Shown here in pieces: positions 1 through 8,489 of a stretch of 64,000 nt of DNA (the first letter of the stretch is position 1; each line of letters opens with the position of its first letter). A program made the translations under genes and the position numbers. Under the pieces are notes generated by a model. The model made no database searches, had not been told where the DNA came from, and saw only the letters and a program-made list of their open reading frames with translations. The DNA comes from an uncultured Hyphomicrobiales bacterium (GTDB lineage: Bacteria > Pseudomonadota > Alphaproteobacteria > Rhizobiales > Beijerinckiaceae). The DNA is taken from assembly GCA_903847605.1 (NCBI GenBank), contig CAINED010000059.1:124001-188000 (forward strand), written 5' to 3'.

Positions 1-526
1 CGCCGGGATTGGCGATCGACTCCATGAAGATTGCTTTCGTCTTCGGCGTGATCGCGGCTTCGAAGCTCGCGGGGTTATCGGGATCGGCCCATTTCACGAC
101 CCAGCCGAAATTTTTAAAACTGTGATTGAACTGGTTGATCGAGCCGCCATAGAGTTTTGTCGCGGCGATGAATTCGTCGCCCGGCTGCAAGAGCGTGTGC
201 ATCACGATCATCTGCGCGGCATGGCCCGACGCCACGGCGAGCGCCGCCGTGCCGCCTTCGAGCGCGGCGACGCGCTGTTCGAGGACGGCAGTCGTCGGGT
301 TGGTGATGCGCGTGTAGATATTGCCGAAGGCGCGCAGGTCGAACAAAGAGGCGGCGTGATCGACGTCTTCGAACACGAAAGATGTCGTCTGGTAGATCGG
401 CGTCGCGCGAGCGCCGGTGGCAGGATCGGGCGCAGCGCCGGCGTGGATGGCGAGGGTCGAGAAGCCGGGGGCGGGCGGCGCATCGCCCTCTTGCGGGGCC
501 ATGTCGTTCTGCTGGTCGTCGTTCAT
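1..526 (-). CDS. metY: O-acetylhomoserine sulfhydrylase (Cys/Met metabolism PLP enzyme), 3' end outside the window
   Basis: Only the N-terminal 175 codons are in the window; the gene continues past base 1. The product reads MNDDQQND, then FSTLAIHAGA, PIYQTTSFVFED, YTRITNPTTAVLEQRVAALEGG and LYGGSINQF, the hallmark order of the Cys/Met-metabolism PLP-dependent enzymes. The version with FEDVDHAASLFDLRAFGNIY is typical of O-acetylhomoserine aminocarboxypropyltransferase, which makes homocysteine from O-acetylhomoserine and sulfide in the cytoplasm. The PLP lysine lies beyond the edge. The ATG at 526 is preceded by a GAGGAG ribosome site. I looked upstream for a SAM-II type riboswitch and saw none. 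MetZ or a gamma-lyase is less likely given the N-terminal signature. Confidence 0.9.
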   Translation of the reverse strand, partial: MNDDQQNDMAPQEGDAPPAPGFSTLAIHAGAAPDPATGARATPIYQTTSFVFEDVDHAASLFDLRAFGNIYTRITNPTTAVLEQRVAALEGGTAALAVASGHAAQMIVMHTLLQPGDEFIAATKLYGGSINQFNHSFKNFGWVVKWADPDNPASFEAAITPKTKAIFMESIANPG

Positions 527-720
527 GAAAGGCTCCTCAACCCGGATTGCTGTGCGCGCTCTTCTGCGCGCCCGCAAAGCTAGCCCGCCCGGAGGCCGGC
601 TGGAAGAGGAAGACGCCCGATTTTCGGCAAAGGCCGCTGGCCGGGGCGGAGCGCAGGGCCGGAACATTGGCCTGGGACGGACGTTCGCTCTGGCAACCAA
701 AGCATTGCGAGGAGAGCGAA

Positions 721-918
721 ATGGCCGAAGCCGTCTATCAGGTCGAAAAAGAGGGTGCAGGCTGGGTGGTGCGGCATGATGGCGATACGTCCATTGAATA
801 TGCCTCGCGCGAAGCCGCGTTCGAGGCCGCCGTGCCTGCCGCTTCCCTGGCGGTGAAGCAGGGATTGTCAGTGATGATCACCGTGGCCGCGCCGCCAGCC
901 GGTTCGACAGTCCAGTGA
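721..918 (+). CDS. small DUF2188-like protein
   Basis: A 65-residue protein starting MAEAVYQVEKEGAGWVVRHDG, with a GAGGAG ribosome site eight bases before the ATG. The pattern of a short beta hairpin (Y-x-V ... GWVVRHDG), then a helix with EAAFEAAVPAASLAVKQG and a final strand resembles DUF2188 proteins, small cytoplasmic proteins of unknown role. There is no signal peptide or membrane segment. It stands alone between the divergent metY and the convergent ZIP gene. Function unknown. Confidence 0.65.
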   Translation: MAEAVYQVEKEGAGWVVRHDGDTSIEYASREAAFEAAVPAASLAVKQGLSVMITVAAPPAGSTVQ

Positions 919-925
919 CCCGTTA

Positions 926-1717
926 TTATTTAAACAGAACGAGACTGAGCGCCATCGCCGCCATACCTATCACGATGCCGTAAACGGTCTCGTGGCCCCT
1001 TGCATACCTGCGCGCGGCCGGAAGCAGTTCATCGAGCGCGAGAAAGACCATCGCGCCCGCAATGATGGCGAATACGGCGCCGAATACGAAATCGTTCAGG
1101 AACGGCGCCAGCAACATATAGCCCGCGACCGCGCCGAAGGGTTCAGCAAGGCCCGACAGGAACGTTGCCATTACGGCCTTTGTCTTCGAGCCCGTCGCAT
1201 AATAGACGGGGATTGCGATCGAGACGCCCTCGGGGATGTTGTGCACGGCAATGGCGAAGGCGAGCGGCGCTCCGACGACTGGATTGTCCAGCGTCGCAAA
1301 GAAAGTCGCGAGCCCCTCGGGCAGGTTATGCGCCGTGATTGCCAGTGCGGCCATGAGGCCGACACGGGCGATCTGCTTGCGGTCGACATCCTCGCCTTCG
1401 GGCCGCGAGAGAAGGCCAGCCTCGTTCGTGCCGCCATGCGGATTGGGAACCAGCCTGTCGATGGCGACCAGCATCGCGACGCCGGCAAAGAAAAACAGGG
1501 TCGCCCAAGTATAGCCCATCTTCTCGCCGGCGGATTTCGTGAAGGCGGCGTTCGCCTTCACGAAAATCTCCACCAACGACACGTAAACCATCGCTCCGCC
1601 CGAGAAGGCGAGGCCGAATGCCAGCAGCCTCGTGTTTGTCTGTTTGGCCGTCAGGACGAGCACGCTACCCAAGGTTGTGGCGAGACCGGCTCCAAAGCAA
1701 TGGCGAGCGCAATCCAT
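926..1717 (-). CDS. ZIP-family divalent metal transporter (ZupT-like), N terminus probably frameshifted
   Basis: The product has about seven hydrophobic segments and the ZIP signature helices HNLPEGLATFF and HNIPEGVSIAIP, whose His, Asn and Glu residues line the metal path; ZupT-type ZIP proteins import Zn, Fe or Mn across the inner membrane. The open frame starts at an ATG at 1717 giving MDCARHC, a poor membrane start. In the next frame an ATG at 1740 reads MDFSSTAVWIALAIA, a proper first transmembrane helix. One extra base near 1694-1696 would join it to GAGLATTLGSVLVL. The gene is therefore either truncated at the N terminus by a one-base deletion or affected by a sequence error. It lies upstream of, and in the same direction as, no obvious partner; mntH is the next minus-strand gene. 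Confidence 0.8.
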   Translation of the reverse strand: MDCARHCFGAGLATTLGSVLVLTAKQTNTRLLAFGLAFSGGAMVYVSLVEIFVKANAAFTKSAGEKMGYTWATLFFFAGVAMLVAIDRLVPNPHGGTNEAGLLSRPEGEDVDRKQIARVGLMAALAITAHNLPEGLATFFATLDNPVVGAPLAFAIAVHNIPEGVSIAIPVYYATGSKTKAVMATFLSGLAEPFGAVAGYMLLAPFLNDFVFGAVFAIIAGAMVFLALDELLPAARRYARGHETVYGIVIGMAAMALSLVLFK

Positions 1718-1827
1718 ACAGCGGTCGAAGAAAAGTCCATTGGGTGTCCGTCCGAAAATCGGTTTTTGGCTAATGCGTGAGCTAGTGCCCGCCGGGCGTC
1801 ATGATAAGGGGCATCCCGCGATCATGC

Positions 1828-3165
1828 TCAGTCGCCGAAGATCGCGTCGAAGATCAGTTTCACGTTCAGCGTCACGATGATCGCGGCGATGATGCAGGCG
1901 AGCGCCGTCTGCCATTTCGCTGCGACGAGTTCGCCGAGCATCTTTCGCGATGCCGTAAACCAGACGAGCGGGATCACCGCGAAGGGCAGGGCGAGCGACA
2001 GGATCACCTGCGAGAAGATCAGCAGCTTGCCGGTATAGGCCTCGCCGGCGATGGCGGTCACCGCCGCTGCGGGGATCAGCGCGATGCCGCGCGTCACGAG
2101 ACGTCGGGCGACCGGCGATATTTTTAGATGGATGAAACCCTCCATCACGATCTGGCCGGCGAGGGTCGCGGTCACCGTGGAATTCAGGCCGCAGGCCAGC
2201 AGCGCGATGCCGAAGAGATGCGCCGCCATGACGGTGCCCAGCAGGGGCGCGAGCAACTGGTGCGCCTGCTGCAATTCCGCGACGTCGGTCCGTCCCTTCG
2301 CATGAAAGGCCGCTGCGGCGAGGAGCAGGATCGAGCCGTTGATGATCAGGGCGAAGGCCAGCGCGATCGTGGAGTCGAGGGTCGCGAAGCGGATGGCTTC
2401 TTTCTTCTCGGGCAGGGTCGGGCCGATCTGGCGGGTGAGAACGATGCCCGAATGCAGATAGAGATTATGCGGCATGACCGTCGCGCCGAGGATGCCGAGC
2501 GCGAGGTAGAGCATTTCGGGGTTGGTCACGAGTTCGGCGCGCGGCACGAGGCCGCCGAGGATCGCGGCGATCTGCGGCTTGGCGAGGATGAGCTGTCCCG
2601 CGAAGGCGATGGCGATGACGATCAGCAGCGCGATGACGAAAGCTTCCAGCTTGCGGAAGCCGACACGCTGCAACATCAGGACTAAGAAGACGTCGAGCGC
2701 CGTCAGCAGCACGCCCCAGACGAGCGGCAGGCCGAACAGCAATTGCAGGCCGATGGCGGTGCCGATGACTTCGGCCAGATCGGTTGCGATGATCGCGGCT
2801 TCCGCGATGATCCAGAGCACGAAGGCAACCGCGCGCGGAAAGCGCGCCCGGCAGGCCTGCGCGAGGTCCATCCCCGTGCCGATGGCGAGGCGCGCCGACA
2901 GCGCCTGCAACAGGATCGCCATCAGGCTCGACAGCACCGCAATGAAGAGGAGCGCCGTTCCGAACTTGGAGCCGCCAGCCAGCGCCGTCGCCCAGTTGCC
3001 GGGGTCCATATAGCCGGTGGCCACGAGATAGCCCGGGCCAAGGAAGGCCATGAAGCGCCGCGTGCGCGAGCCGGACACCACGATGCTGGCATGGGACTCG
3101 GCGAGGGAAACGCGCCGGTCGCTGTTTCTTTGAAACACGTTGTCAGGCCTCGTCGCCACACTCAT
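1828..3165 (-). CDS. mntH: Nramp-family Mn2+/H+ symporter MntH
   Basis: A 445-residue Nramp transporter with about eleven membrane helices. The metal-binding first helix carries the expected DPGN motif ([21 protein letters not shown]) and helix six the [10 protein letters not shown] motif, the two unwound segments that bind Mn2+. The predicted role is proton-coupled manganese import at the inner membrane. The start MSVATRPDN at 3165 has an AAGGGA ribosome site. A palindrome matching the MntR operator lies 64-85 bases upstream, so repression by MntR under Mn-replete conditions is likely. I do not see mntR in the window. Confidence 0.95.
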   Translation of the reverse strand: MSVATRPDNVFQRNSDRRVSLAESHASIVVSGSRTRRFMAFLGPGYLVATGYMDPGNWATALAGGSKFGTALLFIAVLSSLMAILLQALSARLAIGTGMDLAQACRARFPRAVAFVLWIIAEAAIIATDLAEVIGTAIGLQLLFGLPLVWGVLLTALDVFLVLMLQRVGFRKLEAFVIALLIVIAIAFAGQLILAKPQIAAILGGLVPRAELVTNPEMLYLALGILGATVMPHNLYLHSGIVLTRQIGPTLPEKKEAIRFATLDSTIALAFALIINGSILLLAAAAFHAKGRTDVAELQQAHQLLAPLLGTVMAAHLFGIALLACGLNSTVTATLAGQIVMEGFIHLKISPVARRLVTRGIALIPAAAVTAIAGEAYTGKLLIFSQVILSLALPFAVIPLVWFTASRKMLGELVAAKWQTALACIIAAIIVTLNVKLIFDAIFGD

Positions 3166-3228
3166 TGCAGGCGTCCCTTAGTCCGAAAGGCGTTGTTTGG
3201 CGCAGCGGCGCGGCAGATTTATCGGAAT

Positions 3229-3250
3229 AAGTGTAGCATAGGCTACACTT
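3229..3250. promoter_or_regulatory. MntR-box operator upstream of mntH
   Basis: A perfect inverted repeat with 9-bp arms, AAGTGTAGC and GCTACACTT, separated by ATAG. Its core TAGCATAGGCTA matches the known enterobacterial MntR box (TAGCAAAGGCTA core) in sequence, symmetry and spacing. It sits 64 bases upstream of the mntH start, where bound MntR could block transcription. Confidence 0.8.
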
Positions 3251-3446
3251 CGCATACAATGCTTTCTTTTGGGGCTGGTACAACGGAAAGCCGTTCCGGC
3301 GGGTGGATTGTTGCAGAGCTGCAACAGCCGTTAAATCATTCGATTAAAGCCATCTTCCCCCGAAAAATGTGCCGCGTTTGTGCCATAAACCCAGCGCTAA
3401 GGTCGTCTCACTAGAGTTTTGGGGCTCGCAGTTCCCCGCGGAATCG

Positions 3447-4370
3447 ATGGCAGGTATGGGTAAGGCAAACGGCGTTTTCGACGGCACTGGCAAGGTGGGC
3501 AGCAATGCGGCTGTGGCGCCTGCGTCGCTTATTTTCGGAGCGGTTTTCGCGTCTGGCCTTATCGCTTTCGTCGCGGCTTCCGCTGCACTGGCGCTCGATG
3601 CGCAACCCGCGCCACCGGCCGCAGCAGTCGCGCCGCTTCCCATGTTCAAGGATCCGCGCGCAGCGTTACGCGCCGGGGCCGAAACGCTTCAGCGCGGCGA
3701 CGCCGTCAATTCGGTTGCGGCGCTTCGCTATGCGGCCGACGGCGGCGAAACGCTTGCGCAGTGGAAGCTTGGGCGCATGTATGCGGCGGGCGAGGGCGTC
3801 CAGAAGAACGACTTCACCGCCTACCAGTATTTCGCGCGCATCGTTCGCGAATATAACGAGGACCAGAGCAGCCCGCGCGAGTTGCCGGTGGTGGCGTCGG
3901 CCTTCGTTGCGATCGGCGTCTATTCGCTGGGCGGGATTCCCAACACCGCGGTGCGCCGCGATCCCGGACGTGCGCAGAGCATGTTCCACTATGCAGCGAC
4001 GACGTTCGGCGATCCCCATGCGCAGTTCAATCTCGCGCGCATGTATCTCGACGGCAACGGCGTTTCCAAGAGCGCGCGGCAGGCGGTGGCGTGGCTGAAT
4101 CTCGCGTCCGCCAAGAACCACATCGAGTCGCAGGCGCTGCTCGGAAATATCCTGTTCTATGGGGCGGACGGCGTTCCGAACCAGCGCGCGCGCGGGTTGA
4201 TGTATCTCACCGTCGCGCGCGACGCCGCCGGCGAGCAGGAAAAGCACGCCTGGATCGTGCCGCTCTATCAAAAGGCGATGGAACAGGCGACGGACTTCGA
4301 CCGCGAGGCGGCGCGCATCGAATTGCGCAAGCATTTGCGGCGGGGACGCGAGGCGTCATCTCTACGCTGA
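3447..4370 (+). CDS. exoR: ExoR-like Sel1-repeat periplasmic regulator
   Basis: A 307-residue protein with an N-terminal hydrophobic segment (about residues 27-48, FGAVFASGLIAFVAASAALA) followed by Sel1-type tetratricopeptide repeats such as AQWKLGRMYAAGEGV, AQFNLARMYLDGNG and ALLGNILFYGADG. The order and spacing, especially AATTFGDPHAQFNLARMYLDG and AVAWLNLASAKNHIESQALLGNILF, match ExoR of Sinorhizobium and Agrobacterium. In those genera it is a periplasmic repressor that holds the ExoS sensor kinase off and so controls exopolysaccharide and motility. The start at 3447 is uncertain: an ATG nine bases downstream and one at 3369 are in frame, and none has a strong ribosome site. The 3' end overlaps the convergent cyclase gene by nine bases. 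ExoS/ChvI are not in the window. Confidence 0.8.
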   Translation: MAGMGKANGVFDGTGKVGSNAAVAPASLIFGAVFASGLIAFVAASAALALDAQPAPPAAAVAPLPMFKDPRAALRAGAETLQRGDAVNSVAALRYAADGGETLAQWKLGRMYAAGEGVQKNDFTAYQYFARIVREYNEDQSSPRELPVVASAFVAIGVYSLGGIPNTAVRRDPGRAQSMFHYAATTFGDPHAQFNLARMYLDGNGVSKSARQAVAWLNLASAKNHIESQALLGNILFYGADGVPNQRARGLMYLTVARDAAGEQEKHAWIVPLYQKAMEQATDFDREAARIELRKHLRRGREASSLR

Positions 4371-6659
4371 GTTTTCAATCGCGGTCCTGTCGGCCTTGAC
4401 CCGGCGTTCTTCCGTTTCCAGTTTGTCGTAAAAGGCAAGGTAGCGCTGCGCGAGCGGATGCCTGCGCACCGCTTCAAGCCGTTCGGACAGGTCCGGCGCG
4501 CGGGTCGTCGCCGCTGCAAGCGCCCGTGCATGCAAGGCGGCGAATTCTTCGAATTGCGGGCCTGCTTCCGATTTCGGCCCGTGGAGCGCGAACACTTCCG
4601 TTTCCGTGGTCTTGCCCTTTAGCCCGGTTGCGCCGAGGTCGAGGAAGAGGAAATCGTCGGCGGCGGCGCGCGTGCCTTCCGAGGCGAGGATGGGAATGCC
4701 GAAATCCTTGGTTGCGGATTCGAGCCGCGCGGTGACGTTTACGGCATCGCCGATGATCGAATAGTCGAAACGCTGTTCGGAGCCCATGTTGCCGACAAAT
4801 ACGGTGCCGGTGTTGAGGCCGATGCCGATGCGTACGGGAATATGGGGACGGCCGGCCGCCTCTGTTTCCAATTTTATGCCCGCATCGATCTGCGGGATCA
4901 GTTCGATCATCGCGAGCGCCGCGCGGCAGGCGTTGTTGGCATGGCCGGGCACATCGAGCGGCGCGTTCCAGAAGGCCATCAATCCGTCGCCGATATATTT
5001 GTCGACGGTGCCGCCGGATTTCAGCACTTCCGCCGTCATTGGCGTGTGCAGCGCGTTGAGGAAACGCACCACGCCCTCGGCTTCCATGGTCTCGGACCGT
5101 TCGGTGAAGCCGCGCACGTCGGAGAACAGGATCGTGACCTCGCGGGTTTCGCCGCCGAGCGCCAGTTGCGAAGGGTCGGCAGCGATGCGTTCCACCATGG
5201 CTGGTGCGAGATAGCGCGAGAAAGCGCCGCGCACGAAACGCTTTTCGCGCTCGCTGCGCCTGAAAACGCCGATCGTGGCAGCGACATAGGTCGCGAGCCA
5301 TGTCGCGCCGGGGATCAGCGGGTCGATCAGGATCGAAAGGCGCGAGAAAGCCAGCCACGACAGCGCCGCGCCGCCGGCGATGAGAATGGCCGCGGCGGCG
5401 GCGGCCGTCAGCGGCGACGTCTTGCGAACGACAAAGATCAGAAGGAGGCCCGCGAACAGGATGGCGAGCGTTTCGGCATAGGGAGCCCAGAGCGGACGCA
5501 CGAGCGTCGCGCCCGAGACGATATGTTCGAGCGCCTCGGCGTGGATGTCGACACCGGCGACCAGCGGTTCGAGTGGCGTCGCCCGCAGGTCGAACAGGCT
5601 TGCGGCGCGCGATCCGATGAGGATGATGCGGCCGTCGATCTCGTCGCGGGGAACCGCGCCCTCGAACACTTTCCATGCAGGAATGGTGCGGCCGGCCTGT
5701 GTGCCCGCGTAATGGACGCGCAAGGCGCCATCGTGTTCGACCGGAATTTCGAATTGCCCGATCTTGATGCTGACGACGAAGGTTTGGCCGCCGAAACCGT
5801 ATTCGCCTGATGCCTGATTGGTCTTGATGATCGGCGTCGCGCTGCCCGGCGGCTGGGCGACGCGCAAGGCTTCTGCGGCGAGGCCCGGGACGATGATCTT
5901 CCCGTTCGCCGGTCCGGTGGCAAAGACCAGCGGCACACGGCGGATGATGAGATCCTGATCGGGGACATATTGGATGGCGCCCAGCCCGCTCGTCGCCTCG
6001 CGCAGGGCGGGCAGGGGTTGTACGAGCCCGGAAAACTGCCGCAGGGCGGGAACGGGATCGTCTCCCGCCAGCACGAATTGCGTTTTCATTTTCGCGTCGG
6101 GCGGCAGGGCCTGTTGCGTGAGGACGACGGCCAGAACGCTATTGGTTGCTGCGAGCGCGTCGCGCAGGGGGTCGGTGTCGAGTTCGCCCTTGAGGCGCAG
6201 AGCCTCGGCGAGCGCATTGCGCTCGGGCGATGGCGGCAGTTGCGAGAGGATGGCGCGCTGGGACAGGCGCTCTTCCTCGGCGAGGATGACATCGAAGGCG
6301 ACGACCGCCGCGCCGTTTTCCGTGAGCTTGCGCGTGAGTTCGGCGAGGCGCGCGCGCGGCCATGGCCATTGCCCCACCTTGGCCAGCGACTCCTCGTCGA
6401 TATCGACGACGCGCACCGGCAGATCCTTGTGCCATTCGCGCGGCTGCCAGCGCTGGTACTGGTCGAAGACGATGTAGCGGATGCGCTCGACCAGCGCGCT
6501 GTTGCTGAGCGCCAGCGCCAGCAACATGCCCAGGGCAATGGGAATGAGCAGGAAAGCGATGGCCGACAGGCGTTTCCAAAAGCTCCGCGCAAGACGAACG
6601 GGCAGCGGCGGGCGCTGCTTTTGCGCTGCAGATTCGCCGTGGGGAGCCGGTTGCGCCAC
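4362..6659 (-). CDS. CHASE2-domain class III adenylate cyclase
   Basis: A 765-residue membrane protein. Residues 32-52 form the first helix; about 55-385 is a periplasmic CHASE2 sensor domain; three more helices span about 396-468; a class III cyclase catalytic domain starts near 500. The catalytic residues are present: metal-binding D514 (FSDVRGFT) and D558 (YIGDG), purine-selecting K554 and D632, and transition-state N641 and R645 (NVTARLES). The K/D pair predicts ATP rather than GTP as substrate, hence cAMP. The CHASE2 ligand is unknown. It lies six bases behind xthA and is probably cotranscribed; its 3' end overlaps the convergent exoR-like gene. Confidence 0.93.
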   Translation of the reverse strand: MAQPAPHGESAAQKQRPPLPVRLARSFWKRLSAIAFLLIPIALGMLLALALSNSALVERIRYIVFDQYQRWQPREWHKDLPVRVVDIDEESLAKVGQWPWPRARLAELTRKLTENGAAVVAFDVILAEEERLSQRAILSQLPPSPERNALAEALRLKGELDTDPLRDALAATNSVLAVVLTQQALPPDAKMKTQFVLAGDDPVPALRQFSGLVQPLPALREATSGLGAIQYVPDQDLIIRRVPLVFATGPANGKIIVPGLAAEALRVAQPPGSATPIIKTNQASGEYGFGGQTFVVSIKIGQFEIPVEHDGALRVHYAGTQAGRTIPAWKVFEGAVPRDEIDGRIILIGSRAASLFDLRATPLEPLVAGVDIHAEALEHIVSGATLVRPLWAPYAETLAILFAGLLLIFVVRKTSPLTAAAAAAILIAGGAALSWLAFSRLSILIDPLIPGATWLATYVAATIGVFRRSEREKRFVRGAFSRYLAPAMVERIAADPSQLALGGETREVTILFSDVRGFTERSETMEAEGVVRFLNALHTPMTAEVLKSGGTVDKYIGDGLMAFWNAPLDVPGHANNACRAALAMIELIPQIDAGIKLETEAAGRPHIPVRIGIGLNTGTVFVGNMGSEQRFDYSIIGDAVNVTARLESATKDFGIPILASEGTRAAADDFLFLDLGATGLKGKTTETEVFALHGPKSEAGPQFEEFAALHARALAAATTRAPDLSERLEAVRRHPLAQRYLAFYDKLETEERRVKADRTAIENSA

Positions 6660-6665
6660 GTCCGT

Positions 6666-7442
6666 TCAGTCGAGTTCGATGCGAATGGGAACGTGGTCGG
6701 ACGGTTTTTCCCGCGCCCGCATCTCCTTGTCGATGGTCACGCTCTGGAGGCGGTCCGCCGCCTGCGGCGACAGAAGAAGATGGTCGATGCGGATGCCGTT
6801 GTTCCGCTGCCATGCGCCGGCCTGATAGTCCCAGAAGGTGTAGAGGCCAGCGTCGTCCGTCACCGTGCGCAGGGCATCGGCAAATCCGAGATTCAAAAGC
6901 GAGCGGAACTGCGCGCGCGTCTGCGGCAGGAACAATGCATCCTTTTCCCAGGCCGCGGGGTCCTTGGCGTCGCGGGGCTCGGGAATGACGTTGTAGTCCC
7001 CGGCGAGCACCAACGATTCCTCCAGTTCGAGAAGGCCCTTCGCATGGGCGCGCAAACGCTCCATCCACGCAAGCTTGTAGGTGTATTTTTCGGTCCCGGT
7101 CGGATTGCCGTTCGGTAGATAGATCGAGGCGATGCGCACGACGCCGTGTTCGTCCGGAACTTCCGCCTCGATGTAGCGCGATTGGGTATCGCTGTCGTCG
7201 CCCGGCAGGCCGCGCATCACTTCGATGGGGCGTTTGGAGAGAATGGCGACGCCGTTAAAGGTCTTCTGGCCGTGAACGGCGGCGTTGTAGCCTTCGGCTG
7301 CGACGGCGGCGAGGGGGAAGTCCTTCTCCTCGCACTTCAATTCCTGAAGGCAGAGCACATCCGGCGATACTTCGCGCAGATACCAGACGAGATGGTCGAG
7401 CCGCTGGCGGACGGAATTGACGTTCCATGTGGCGATGCGCAA
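6666..7442 (-). CDS. xthA: exodeoxyribonuclease III
   Basis: A 258-residue member of the EEP (endonuclease/exonuclease/phosphatase) family. Visible catalytic motifs are the N-terminal IATWNVNSVRQRL, LQELKCEE with the metal-binding Glu, IYLPNGN, GDYNVIP, and the C-terminal SDHVPI with the catalytic Asp-His. The length is normal for ExoIII. It is a cytoplasmic AP endonuclease and 3'-5' exonuclease of base excision repair. It is followed after six bases by the cyclase gene and preceded, in the same direction, by the lipid A acyltransferase gene. Confidence 0.95.
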   Translation of the reverse strand: MRIATWNVNSVRQRLDHLVWYLREVSPDVLCLQELKCEEKDFPLAAVAAEGYNAAVHGQKTFNGVAILSKRPIEVMRGLPGDDSDTQSRYIEAEVPDEHGVVRIASIYLPNGNPTGTEKYTYKLAWMERLRAHAKGLLELEESLVLAGDYNVIPEPRDAKDPAAWEKDALFLPQTRAQFRSLLNLGFADALRTVTDDAGLYTFWDYQAGAWQRNNGIRIDHLLLSPQAADRLQSVTIDKEMRAREKPSDHVPIRIELD

Positions 7443-7501
7443 GGCGGGCTCCGAAAAGGTCGAGACTCAAGACCACACAATAGCAGTAGCCTTCAGGTGT
7501 A

Positions 7502-8374
7502 TCAGCCCCAGCGGCGATGCGCCCACATCCATTGTTCCGGCCGCTCGCGGATGAATTCCTCGAAGACCGCATTGAGCGCGGCCGTTGCGGCGGCCACATC
7601 GGCGTCGCGGTCTTCGGTCCGGGCGACGGGGATGACCCGCAAGGCGACTTCGAAGCGCACGTTCTGCCCGCCGGACGGGACGCGGGCGACGCCGCCGGCG
7701 ACCAGCGGCACGCCTAACGTTCGCGCCGCCAACGCAGGAAATGTCACCGAAGGTGCAGGCCGGCCGAAAAACGGCACGGCGACACCGGATATGTCGCGCA
7801 GATCGCCCATGGTCGCGAAAGAGCCGCCGTTGCGGACGAGCGCAAGCACCTGCCGCGCCGCGCCGGAATTCTTCCGCATGAGCCCGCCGGGGTAAAAGGG
7901 CTCGCGCAGACTGCGGACGTAATTTTCGACCAGCGGGTTCTTGACGCGCTGATAGACGCCGGCTGCGCGTGCGCCGGCCAGCGACAGGGCGATGGCCGCC
8001 GCCTCCCAGTTGCCGAAATGCGGCGCGACGGCGATGAAGCGGCGGTCGGGCGGGAGGACATTTTCCGGTTCCGATCCCGCGGCGAAGGACACGCGTCCCG
8101 CTTTTGCGATCGTGTCGAGATGAAAACTCTCGGCGAAAACGCGCCCGAGATTTTCCCACATGCCCAGCGCGATCTGCTCGTGTTCCTCGAACTTCTTCTC
8201 GGGGAAAGCGATGGCGATGTGATCGAGCGCGCGGCGATGGCGGCTGAGCCACGGCGCGACGCGCCGCCAGCCCGCGCCTGACAGGCGCGAAGCCGTCTCC
8301 AGCGGCAGCGCACGGATCAGCGCCGCCGTCGCGCGAAACGCGATATATTCGATCCAATGCCTGAAGGAAGCCAA
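7502..8374 (-). CDS. lipid A biosynthesis acyltransferase (LpxL/HtrB family)
   Basis: A 290-residue member of the lysophospholipid/lipid A late acyltransferase family. The catalytic HX4E motif is seen in VAPHFGNWEAAA, followed by QRVKNPLVENYV and GDLRDISGVAVPFFGRPA. These enzymes add secondary acyl chains to Kdo2-lipid IVA at the cytoplasmic face of the inner membrane. Which acyl chain (laurate, myristate or very long chain) cannot be read from sequence. It ends PEQWMWAHRRWG, the conserved C-terminal WxxHRR motif. It is the first of three minus-strand genes ending at the cyclase. Confidence 0.9.
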   Translation of the reverse strand: MASFRHWIEYIAFRATAALIRALPLETASRLSGAGWRRVAPWLSRHRRALDHIAIAFPEKKFEEHEQIALGMWENLGRVFAESFHLDTIAKAGRVSFAAGSEPENVLPPDRRFIAVAPHFGNWEAAAIALSLAGARAAGVYQRVKNPLVENYVRSLREPFYPGGLMRKNSGAARQVLALVRNGGSFATMGDLRDISGVAVPFFGRPAPSVTFPALAARTLGVPLVAGGVARVPSGGQNVRFEVALRVIPVARTEDRDADVAAATAALNAVFEEFIRERPEQWMWAHRRWG

Positions 8375-8453
8375 TGTCGCCCGCCTTTTGGCGTTGCGTG
8401 CCGGGCAGGGGGCAGGGAGTCAAGGGCGCAGCGGGATGCAGCGTTCGGTTATT

Positions 8454-8482
8454 TTGACTGTCTCGATTGTTTCGAGTATTAT
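8454..8482 (+). promoter_or_regulatory. sigma-70-type promoter of the HTH/PIN toxin-antitoxin module, with an inverted repeat in the spacer
   Basis: A -35 box TTGACT (8454-8459) and a -10 box TATTAT (8477-8482) are separated by exactly 17 bases. The spacer contains the inverted repeat CTCGA-TTGTT-TCGAG (8462-8476), which fills the space between the boxes and is well placed as an autoregulatory operator for the antitoxin. Transcription would begin six to eight bases past the -10 box, i.e. at or next to the ATG at 8490. Confidence 0.7.
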
Positions 8483-8489
8483 CGCCGCC

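Noticed and set aside
527-720. A possible SAM-II or S-box riboswitch upstream of metY.
   Set aside because: None of the conserved riboswitch sequence blocks is seen in the minus-strand leader.
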